From assembly GCA_014382445.1 (NCBI GenBank), contig JACNJS010000034.1, positions 47,812 through 111,811 of the forward strand: DNA of 64,000 nt. Reading direction: 5' to 3'. Shown one piece after another: positions 18,202 through 25,607 of the stretch. This DNA is from Bacteroidota bacterium (GTDB lineage: Bacteria; Bacteroidota; Bacteroidia; Bacteroidales; F082). The stretch's first letter is position 1, and each line of letters begins with the position of its first letter. Both the position numbers and the translations under genes were made by a program. Below the pieces are notes generated by a model. It was not told the origin of the DNA and did not search any database. It saw only the letters and a program-made list of their open reading frames with translations.

Positions 18202-18911
18202 ATATTTTCGATACTAAAGGAATCGAATATTTGTTTGTGATTGGTTATTTATTAATCCTGATTATTTTCTGGAAAATCGCGAATAATCAAGTACTAATTA
18301 GACAGCAAATTCAAAAAGTATTAGGCAGTCTTTCGTCTAATATTTTAAAAATTCCTCAGGGGTTATTCTACAATAAAAATCATACCTGGGCTCATTTGGA
18401 GGTATCTGGTGCGGCCAAAGTAGGATTGGATGATTTTCTTCAGCATCTTGCCGGAAAAGTAGAATTCACTAATCTTAAAAATCCAGGCGAAATAATCAAC
18501 AAAGGAGATTTACTAACAGAAATTGATAAAGATGGTAAACATCTCAGAGTATTTTCACCAATTTCCGGAAAGATTCTGAGTACTAACTCTATACTTTATG
18601 AGAATCCCGAAATCTTAAATGAGGATCCTTACCAAAAAGGGTGGGTTTATAAAATAAAGCCTACAAACTGGGTTGCAGAAACAAATTCATATTATTTTGC
18701 TGAAGAGGCAACAAGTTGGGCAACAAAGGAATTAGAAAGATTTAAAGATTTTCTGATGGGTGCGTCAATGAAAAAATATTCATCCGAGCCTTCAATGGTC
18801 TTATTGCAGGACGGAGGTGAATTACGTGACAATATACTTTCAGAATTACCCAATGAAGTATGGAAAGATTTCCAAATAGAATTTCTAGATTTTAATCACC
18901 AGAAAGATTAA
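18180..18911 (+). CDS. membrane-anchored GcvH-like protein
   Basis: The 243-residue protein has one N-terminal membrane helix (about residues 15-36). A GcvH-like domain follows (about 59-164): H-T-W-A-H, V-G-L-D-D-F-L-Q-H, N-P-G-E-I-I-N-K-G-D, S-P-I-S-G, and E-D-P-Y-Q-K-G-W-V-Y-K-I-K-P. The tail L-Q-D-G-G-E-L-R-D-N-I-L, then E-V-W-K-D-F-Q, is shared with the 14321 protein. At the lipoyl-lysine position it has Gly, with Lys one place closer to the S-P-I-S-G loop (D-K-D-G-K-H-L). Lipoylation is therefore uncertain. There are no glycine cleavage genes nearby, so a role in the HybA/HybB-like complex is more likely than glycine catabolism. Confidence 0.8.
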   Translation: MEGFSRVDIFDTKGIEYLFVIGYLLILIIFWKIANNQVLIRQQIQKVLGSLSSNILKIPQGLFYNKNHTWAHLEVSGAAKVGLDDFLQHLAGKVEFTNLKNPGEIINKGDLLTEIDKDGKHLRVFSPISGKILSTNSILYENPEILNEDPYQKGWVYKIKPTNWVAETNSYYFAEEATSWATKELERFKDFLMGASMKKYSSEPSMVLLQDGGELRDNILSELPNEVWKDFQIEFLDFNHQKD

Positions 18912-19047
18912 TTTAAAACCGGATTGTAAAATAATTGATTTTTTTAGTAAATTGCAATTGCCTAATAATTAGGTAAATTTTATTAGAGATATAATCTTAA
19001 CTACTGATGATATAATTTTCTTTAATAAATCTAAATATAAGAATATC

Positions 19048-20679
19048 GTGAATAAATTTTTAAAAAAAAATTTAAAATTCCGATCGTCAATTTATGGTCA
19101 GGTAGTATATACCATAACTATATTATCCCTTATTCTATTTGTGTCATTTGGTGTTATTTTCAGGTCAGTAAATGAGGAATACTTGAATACTGTTATTCAG
19201 CAAAGCGGAAACAATATTGGCTCAATAGTTGAAGGTGCTTTATATTATTCCATGCTTAAAAACGATAGAAGCGCACTGCAAAATACACTTGACGTTATTA
19301 ACACAATGCCAGGTATTGAGGATGTTAATATGTATGATAATCAAGACAACCTTGTTCATTCAACATTTTCTTCCGACACTTTAGGATCCAACAATCCAAA
19401 TTGTAAGGGTTGCCATGAGGATATTAGTACAATGTTTCCAAGAAAAGAGAAGTCTTTTAAAATCATAAATATTGATCACGAATGTGAGATGAGCCAAAAA
19501 AATTATGATTACAGACTTCTCTTAATCCGATCACCTATTTTAAATGAAAAATCTTGCTATACAGCCGCTTGTCATGCACATCAGAAAAGTGATGAAGTGC
19601 TTGGTTCTTTTGTTATAAGAATCCCATTGGAAGATCTTGATGCTGCCGTCGAAGAGTCATCTACAGATTTTTTCTTACTAGCAGCTTTAACGACTTTTTT
19701 ACTCGTAGTGGGGTTGATGTTGTTCACAAGAAAAAAAATTAAAAATCCATTAAATGCTATTTTGAGTGCTAGTGAAGCTGTATCGAAAGGTGACAAAAGT
19801 ATAAGATTAGAGTTGAACCCTAATCAACTATATGATATGAGAGTGGTTTCCTTAGCTTTTAATAATATGCTTGATAATTTACAAACAGCAACAAGCGAGT
19901 TGCAAAATTGGTCGCAACAACTTGAATATAAAGTCCAGAAAAAGTCAGAAGAATTATCTGAAATGCAAAATGAATTAATACATGTTGAGAGAATCGCATC
20001 ATTGGGTAAATTATCCGCCTCTGTTGCTCATGAAATTAATAATCCTTTATCGGGTATTTTGACTTATACAAAATTGGTTCAAAAACAATTAAATAAACCA
20101 GATTTAGATGATGCACAAAAAGTGTCGGTTCTAAAATATTTAAGAGTGATTGAAATTGAAACAAAGCGGTGTGGCGATATTGTTAAGGGCTTATTGGATT
20201 TTTCAAGAAAAGATCAGCAAGATTTTGAGCCCAATCAGCTTCATAAAATATTAGAGGAAGCTTTAACTTTATTGGCTCACCAGTTGAAAATAGACAACAT
20301 TAGCGTTCTTACAGTTTTTGCTGCCAAATGGGATGCAATAAATTGTAGTGAGAATCAGATAAAACAAGCTTTTATTGCAATTCTTCTCAATGCCTCCGAA
20401 GCCGTTCTCGAGAACGGTGAAATCCTGATAAAAACAAGTAACCCGGATGAAGATCATATAAAAATAGAGATAACCGATAATGGCGTAGGTATTGCCCCCG
20501 AAGACATTCCACATGTTTTTGAACCTTTTTTCTCGGCCAAGCAAAAAGCAAGTGGTATCGGATTAGGATTAGCCATTGTACATGGAATTGTTCAAAGCCA
20601 CAAAGGTAAAGTAGAAGCAGCTTCTGAATTTGGGAAAAGAACAACTATATCTGTAATTTTGCCTATAGTTAAGAATTAA
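19048..20679 (+). CDS. heme-c sensor histidine kinase, copy 1
   Basis: The 543-residue protein starts at GTG. It has a membrane helix near residues 18-38, a periplasmic domain, a second helix near 205-225, HAMP, a coiled coil, HisKA (S-L-G-K-L-S-A-S-V-A-H-E-I-N-N-P, His near 328) and HATPase (D-N-G-V-G-I; G-I-G-L-G-L-A-I-V). The periplasmic domain contains C-K-G-C-H (about 119-123) and C-Y-T-A-A-C-H (about 170-176). These look like CXXCH and CX4CH heme-c attachment sites, so it probably senses redox state or a gas or anion ligand in the periplasm. The next kinase is a close paralogue, and the response regulator follows. Together they should control the electron-transfer cluster upstream. Confidence 0.9.
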   Translation: MNKFLKKNLKFRSSIYGQVVYTITILSLILFVSFGVIFRSVNEEYLNTVIQQSGNNIGSIVEGALYYSMLKNDRSALQNTLDVINTMPGIEDVNMYDNQDNLVHSTFSSDTLGSNNPNCKGCHEDISTMFPRKEKSFKIINIDHECEMSQKNYDYRLLLIRSPILNEKSCYTAACHAHQKSDEVLGSFVIRIPLEDLDAAVEESSTDFFLLAALTTFLLVVGLMLFTRKKIKNPLNAILSASEAVSKGDKSIRLELNPNQLYDMRVVSLAFNNMLDNLQTATSELQNWSQQLEYKVQKKSEELSEMQNELIHVERIASLGKLSASVAHEINNPLSGILTYTKLVQKQLNKPDLDDAQKVSVLKYLRVIEIETKRCGDIVKGLLDFSRKDQQDFEPNQLHKILEEALTLLAHQLKIDNISVLTVFAAKWDAINCSENQIKQAFIAILLNASEAVLENGEILIKTSNPDEDHIKIEITDNGVGIAPEDIPHVFEPFFSAKQKASGIGLGLAIVHGIVQSHKGKVEAASEFGKRTTISVILPIVKN

Positions 20680-20829
20680 AAAAATAAAATAGAAGGAAAC
20701 ATGTCAATACAAATTGTAGACGAGAAAAATCTATACATTATATAATAAAGGCTAATTTAATAGAATTCAAATTGATACGAAACTCATTCAATGACATTGT
20801 TTAACTTGTCATAACATAAAAACATCACA

Positions 20830-22449
20830 GTGAGCTCATTAATTAAAAATTATTTAAAATTCCAATCTTCGATTTATGGACAGGTAGTTTTCATCATAGC
20901 TATATTGTCTGTTTTTCTGTTTTTGTCGTTTGGAACTATTTTCCGATCTGTAAATAAGGAATATATGGAAAATATAATCCAACAAAGCGGAAACAATGTG
21001 GGCCTATTTGTCGTAGGGGCTCTATATCAACACATGCTTGAAAACGACAGAACTGCATTAAGGAATACGCTTAATATTATTAATAAAATGCCTGGTATTG
21101 AGGATGTTAATATGTATGATGATCAGGGCAATCTTGTTCATTCCTCCATTACCAGCGATACGATCGCCCATGGCAATCCTAATTGTAAGGATTGCCATTC
21201 AGACATCAATTCCATGTTTTCTCCAAATGAGATGTCTTTTAGAATCGTAGATTTGGATAACGAATGTGAAATGACACCCATTGACCACAATCAAAGAGAT
21301 CTATTAATCAGGTCACCTATTTTAAATGAAAAATCATGCTACACAGCATCCTGTCACGCTCATAATGAGAGCGATGAAGTGCTAGGTTCCTTAATTATCA
21401 GAATCCCTTTGAAGGAGCTTGATGCAAACCTTAAAAAGTCATATGTATTAGCATTATTAACAACTTTTTTACTTGTTGTATTTTTAATGATATTCGCAAG
21501 AAAAAAAATAAGAAGACCGTTAAATGCAATAATAAAAGCCAGCGAAGCTGTTTCGAAAGGTGATATAAGTAAAAGATTAGAGTTAAAACCGAATCAATTG
21601 AACGATGTGAGGATGGTTTCAAGTGCATTTAATGAAATGCTTGATAATCTGCAATCTGCAACAAATGAGTTACAAAGTTGGTCCCAACAACTTGAAAATA
21701 AAGTTTTGCAAAAGTCAGAAGAATTGTCAGAAATACAAAATGAATTAATCCATGTCGAGAGAATCGCTTCATTGGGTAAATTATCCTCCTGTGTCGCACA
21801 TGAAATAAATAATCCTTTGGCCGGTATTTTAACATACACTAAGTTGGTTTACAAACAATTAAGCAAGGTTAAATTGGATGATCCGGTGAAAATGCCAATG
21901 TTAAAATATTTAAAAGTTATTGAAGATGAAACGAAGCGTTGCGGTGATATTGTTAAAGGATTACTTGAATTTTCAAGAAAAGATCAGCAAGATTTTGATT
22001 CCAAACACTTGCATAATATAGTCAGTAATGCCTATACTTTGATGGCACACCAAATGAAAATAGCAAACATTAGTTTTCTTACAGATTTTTCTGCCAAAGA
22101 GGATTTAATACTTTGCAGTGAGAATCAAATTAAGCAAGCTTGTGTTGCCATACTTTTGAATGCCTTCGAAGCTGTTTTGGAGAATGGGGAAATCGTTATA
22201 AAAACGAGCAATCCCAATAAAGATACTATAAAACTCGAAATATCGGATAATGGTATAGGTATGGACCCTGAAGATATTCCACATATTTTTGAACCTTTTT
22301 ACTCGGCCAAGCAAAAAACAAGCGGGATTGGATTGGGATTAGCCATTGTACATGGCATTGTTCAAAGCCACAATGGGAAAATAGAAGTTGATTCAAAACT
22401 TGGAAAAGGAGCATCCATATCTATAATTTTACCTTTGGTAAAGAATTAA
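20830..22449 (+). CDS. heme-c sensor histidine kinase, copy 2
   Basis: The 539-residue protein is a tandem paralogue of the preceding kinase with the same layout: helix, periplasmic domain, helix, HAMP, HisKA (V-A-H-E-I-N-N-P), HATPase. The heme-type motifs are conserved as C-K-D-C-H and C-Y-T-A-S-C-H, while nearby residues differ. That suggests the motifs are under selection and ligand or redox tuning may have diverged. It starts at GTG. It ends 10 bp before the response regulator gene, so it is likely the more direct partner. The two copies differ throughout, so this is an old duplication and not an assembly artefact. Confidence 0.9.
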   Translation: MSSLIKNYLKFQSSIYGQVVFIIAILSVFLFLSFGTIFRSVNKEYMENIIQQSGNNVGLFVVGALYQHMLENDRTALRNTLNIINKMPGIEDVNMYDDQGNLVHSSITSDTIAHGNPNCKDCHSDINSMFSPNEMSFRIVDLDNECEMTPIDHNQRDLLIRSPILNEKSCYTASCHAHNESDEVLGSLIIRIPLKELDANLKKSYVLALLTTFLLVVFLMIFARKKIRRPLNAIIKASEAVSKGDISKRLELKPNQLNDVRMVSSAFNEMLDNLQSATNELQSWSQQLENKVLQKSEELSEIQNELIHVERIASLGKLSSCVAHEINNPLAGILTYTKLVYKQLSKVKLDDPVKMPMLKYLKVIEDETKRCGDIVKGLLEFSRKDQQDFDSKHLHNIVSNAYTLMAHQMKIANISFLTDFSAKEDLILCSENQIKQACVAILLNAFEAVLENGEIVIKTSNPNKDTIKLEISDNGIGMDPEDIPHIFEPFYSAKQKTSGIGLGLAIVHGIVQSHNGKIEVDSKLGKGASISIILPLVKN

Positions 22450-22459
22450 AAAAAATACG

Positions 22460-23800
22460 ATGACAACAAAAATTTCAATTTTAATTGTTGACGATGAGGA
22501 ATCAGTAAGAGATTCATTATACAATTGGTTCATCGATGATGGCTATTTAGTCGACCGTGCTGAAAATGCCAAACAAGCATTATCAATTCTTGAATCTAAA
22601 AATTTTGACATCATTTTGGCTGATATTAAAATGCCGGGAATGGATGGAATGGAATTGCACAGAAGGATTAGATCCTTAAACAAAGATTCAATAGTTATTA
22701 TTATGACGGCATTTGCATCAGTGGCAACGGCTGTTCAGGCTCTAAAAGACGGGGCATATGATTATATTACAAAACCTTTCGATCCAGACGACCTCTCACA
22801 TTTAATTAGAAATGCAGCCAGCCAAATTTCTTTGAAATCAGAGAATGAGGCTTTAAGGAATAAAGTTGTTTCCTTAGAAAATGTAGAAGACATTATCGGA
22901 AACAGCCAAGCAATGATAAAGGTTCTTAAGGAAGTTGAAAAGGTGGCACAATCTAATTCTCCCGTCATTATTACAGGAGAAAGTGGTACAGGTAAAGAGC
23001 TTATTGCCAAAGCTATACATTCAAACTCTCCGCGAAAATATTTCCCTTTAGTCAGTGTACATTGCGGTGCATTAACTGAGAGTTTATTGGAAAGTGAATT
23101 ATTCGGACATGAAAAAGGAGCGTTTACAGGAGCCATGTTTAATCGAAAAGGGCGATTTGAAATGGCCGATGGCGGAACCATATTCCTCGATGAAATAGCT
23201 ACTATTTCTGCCAAAATGCAAGTCGAACTGTTGCGCGTTTTAGAATCAAAGACTTTTGTAAGGGTTGGAGGCAATAAGGAAATCACATCCGACTTTAGGG
23301 TTATCTGTGCCACAAACAAGGATTTGAAAAAAATGGTTGAAAATGGTACTTTTCGTGAAGACCTTTTTTATCGCCTGAATGTTGTGAATATCATAGTCCC
23401 ACCATTGCGTGAGAGAATTGAAGATATTCCCATACTTGTAAATTATTTCATTAATAAATATTGTACTTCCATGAGCCGTGATATTATAGCTATCGACCCA
23501 GGAGTGTTGAAGCGCCTTGGAGAATATGATTATCAAGGTAATGTACGCGAACTTGAAAATATGATTGAGCGTGCTATTGTTATCGGTAACGATAAGGAAA
23601 TCCGTTTAAAAGACCTTCCAATCGAAAAAAATATAATAAGTAATTCTATTGAAAGTCTTGATGACCTAGAAAAAAAACATGTGCTCCAAATTCTTAATAG
23701 ATACAATTGGAATATATCCCGAACAGCGAAAGCCTTAAAAGTTGACAGAGTAACACTTTACAATAAAATTAAAAAATACGGTTTAGAGCCTTCAAAATAA
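22460..23800 (+). CDS. sigma-54-dependent response regulator (NtrC family)
   Basis: The 446-residue protein has a receiver domain (D-D at 11-12, phosphoacceptor D55 in L-A-D-I-K-M-P-G). An AAA+ domain follows with G-E-S-G-T-G-K-E (Walker A), G-A-F-T-G-A (the sigma-54 contact loop) and G-G-T-I-F-L-D-E (Walker B). It ends in a Fis-type helix-turn-helix (N-I-S-R-T-A-K-A-L-K-V-D-R-V-T-L-Y-N-K-I). Phosphorylation by the heme-type kinases should trigger activation of sigma-54 promoters. A near-consensus sigma-54 site is found at 14220, upstream of the same cluster. Confidence 0.95.
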   Translation: MTTKISILIVDDEESVRDSLYNWFIDDGYLVDRAENAKQALSILESKNFDIILADIKMPGMDGMELHRRIRSLNKDSIVIIMTAFASVATAVQALKDGAYDYITKPFDPDDLSHLIRNAASQISLKSENEALRNKVVSLENVEDIIGNSQAMIKVLKEVEKVAQSNSPVIITGESGTGKELIAKAIHSNSPRKYFPLVSVHCGALTESLLESELFGHEKGAFTGAMFNRKGRFEMADGGTIFLDEIATISAKMQVELLRVLESKTFVRVGGNKEITSDFRVICATNKDLKKMVENGTFREDLFYRLNVVNIIVPPLRERIEDIPILVNYFINKYCTSMSRDIIAIDPGVLKRLGEYDYQGNVRELENMIERAIVIGNDKEIRLKDLPIEKNIISNSIESLDDLEKKHVLQILNRYNWNISRTAKALKVDRVTLYNKIKKYGLEPSK

Positions 23801-23894
23801 TACAATCTGAAATTTTGACTGATATAAATGCAGCAACTATTAGTAATTTGTATTTTGAAATAGGTAACTTCTAATTATCAAGAAATCATTAAGA

Positions 23895-24470
23895 TTGTTA
23901 AAATTGAATAAGCAAAGTATCTTATTAATATCTCATGGGCTTTTCGAGAAAGATTTTCTTGAAAAGATAGCTACGGAAGTAGCACGAGAATTTCTTTTAG
24001 CAGTTAATATTGAAGAAAGTCATATCGATATGAGTGAATTTTATGACCCCAATCGAAGACAATACGATGGTAACAAATTATTAATAGAAATAGATTCCAT
24101 GCCTTCATCCGAAATTGTAAAAAAGGTTGGATTATTCCGGGTAGATCTCTTTATTCCCATCCTTACATATATTTTCGGGCAGGCAGCCTTCAAGGGTAGC
24201 ACAGGAATTGCATCATTATACCGACTTAGAAACGAGCAATATGGGATGAAAAAGGATGACACTTTGCTTCTTAATCGCTTCGCAAAAGTAGTTATCCATG
24301 AACTAGGTCACACATTTGGATTAATACATTGCCATATTCCAACCTGTGTAATGCGATCAAGCACTTATGTTGAGGATATTGATCAGAAAGATATCCATTT
24401 TTGCCTAAGGTGCCAAACGGAGCTAAAGAGGAAACAAATGGAGAGAAAAAAATATTATAAAGGAAAGTAA
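23895..24470 (+). CDS. archaemetzincin-type zinc metalloprotease (M54)
   Basis: The 191-residue protein carries the full archaemetzincin signature: H-E-L-G-H-T-F-G-L-I-H-C from about residue 135, then four residues and C-V-M, and a downstream C-L-R-C pair. These give the catalytic zinc site plus a structural zinc site made of four cysteines. The start is a TTG at 23895. No signal peptide is seen, so it is probably cytoplasmic. It lies 94 bp after the response regulator and 2 bp before a ProC-like gene, an unexplained setting. Archaemetzincins are known in archaea and scattered bacteria; their substrates are not known. Confidence 0.9.
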   Translation: MLKLNKQSILLISHGLFEKDFLEKIATEVAREFLLAVNIEESHIDMSEFYDPNRRQYDGNKLLIEIDSMPSSEIVKKVGLFRVDLFIPILTYIFGQAAFKGSTGIASLYRLRNEQYGMKKDDTLLLNRFAKVVIHELGHTFGLIHCHIPTCVMRSSTYVEDIDQKDIHFCLRCQTELKRKQMERKKYYKGK

Positions 24471-24472
24471 TT

Positions 24473-25249
24473 ATGAAAAATACTATTGGATTTATAGGTG
24501 GAGGTAGAATTACTAACATATTCCTCCATGCATTTGAAAGTGCAAATGTATCGTTTGGTAAAGTGTTGGTTTTTGATCCAGATACCGAAACCTTATTGAA
24601 ACTTCAAAACCGTTTTACTCACATTGAATGTGCAAGCGAAAATATTAAATCAGCAGCTTCTTGTAATTTTGTGTTTATAGCAGTCCACCCTCCTTTGATG
24701 ATTGAAACGCTGACCAACATTAAACCTTTTCTAAACGAAAAAGCGATAGTTGTATCACTAGCTCCAAAAATTAAGATTAAAAAAATAGCCGAGGTGTTAG
24801 ATGGTTTTCAAGCAATTGCACGTGTAAATCCAAGTGCTCCTGGAATTATTAATCAGGGCATCAATCCCATTGTATTTGCCGATACGATGTCGGAGGATCA
24901 AAAAAAAAGACTTCTTGAGTTATTGCATATTTTGGGGAAAGTTCCTGTTGTTCCAGAGCAGAAGATTGAAGCTTACGCTATGATAAATGCAATGGGACCA
25001 ACCTATTTTTGGTTTCAATTTAAGAAATTGGAAGAACTTGCTATTTCATTTGGAATGGATGAAAAAGAAGCTAAAGAAATTATCTCAGAAATGATTAACG
25101 GCACCCTAAATACTTTGTTTTTCTCTACTCTGTCAACAGAAGAAGTGATGGATTTAGTACCGGTTAAACCTATTGGAGAATATGAAGAAACAATTAGTTC
25201 CTTCTATTCTGAAAAATTGAATGCTATTTATGAAAAAATAAAGCCCTAA
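24473..25249 (+). CDS. pyrroline-5-carboxylate reductase-like NAD(P)-dependent dehydrogenase
   Basis: The 258-residue protein has a Rossmann nucleotide-binding start (G-F-I-G-G-G-R-I-T). It has the ProC/6-phosphogluconate dehydrogenase-like order: F-I-A-V-H-P-P, then A-R-V-N-P-S-A-P-G-I-I-N-Q-G, and a C-terminal helical dimerisation part with A-M-I-N-A-M-G-P-T-Y-F-W-F. ProC reduces pyrroline-5-carboxylate to proline. Here G-G-G-R-I-T and V-N-P-S-A-P differ from the usual GGGNMA and MPNTPA, so a different substrate is plausible. It is tightly linked to the archaemetzincin gene and ends the cluster. Confidence 0.72.
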   Translation: MKNTIGFIGGGRITNIFLHAFESANVSFGKVLVFDPDTETLLKLQNRFTHIECASENIKSAASCNFVFIAVHPPLMIETLTNIKPFLNEKAIVVSLAPKIKIKKIAEVLDGFQAIARVNPSAPGIINQGINPIVFADTMSEDQKKRLLELLHILGKVPVVPEQKIEAYAMINAMGPTYFWFQFKKLEELAISFGMDEKEAKEIISEMINGTLNTLFFSTLSTEEVMDLVPVKPIGEYEETISSFYSEKLNAIYEKIKP

Positions 25250-25607
25250 TGTATGAGAGTTTTAACCCTTCTCACTTATTTTTTTTAGCAGGTCATAGTT
25301 AAGTATTTCAAACGATTTACTTGTAACTGAGCTTGGTTTCTATCTGAAACTTATTTATTTTCAATTTAAATTAGTTTTCTATCCATCTGGTTTTCTGGAT
25401 ATTAAAATTATATGATATATATCACAATAATTGTGTTTTGCATATAGTGCTGATATTCTGATTTTAACACGATTTGAAATTTAACCCCATATTTTTCTAA
25501 ATAATAGCTTTTTACTTTTTTTGATATATTTTTGCAAGCGTTTATATGTATATAGTCATATATATATATATTTAATAGCAAAAAAGAAAGAAAAATAAAT
25601 AAGGTCG
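25250..25607. other. regulatory intergenic region before the molybdopterin oxidoreductase operon
   Basis: Very AT-rich, 358 bases, with no gene seen. It contains an FNR-like palindrome at 25412-25425 and an alternating TA tract near 25545-25575, just before the gene. No convincing TAnnTTTG promoter at standard spacing was found. Confidence 0.55.
25412..25425. promoter_or_regulatory. FNR-like operator (ATGATATATATCAC)
   Basis: ATGAT-ATAT-ATCAC has the layout of the Crp/Fnr-family box TTGAT-N4-ATCAA. It is the same as the site at 32602 except for the last base. It lies about 185 bases before the molybdopterin oxidoreductase start. Confidence 0.6.

Noticed and set aside
14321..18911. Glycine cleavage system
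   Set aside because: No gcvT or gcvP genes are nearby, the GcvH-like domains are membrane-anchored, and their lipoyl-lysine position is altered.
19048..22449. Assembly duplication of the histidine kinase gene
   Set aside because: The two copies differ at many positions and in the intervening sequences, so they are genuine diverged paralogues.
22762..23319. 185-residue minus-strand open frame
   Set aside because: It is antisense to the conserved AAA+ domain of the sigma-54 regulator and has no family motif of its own.
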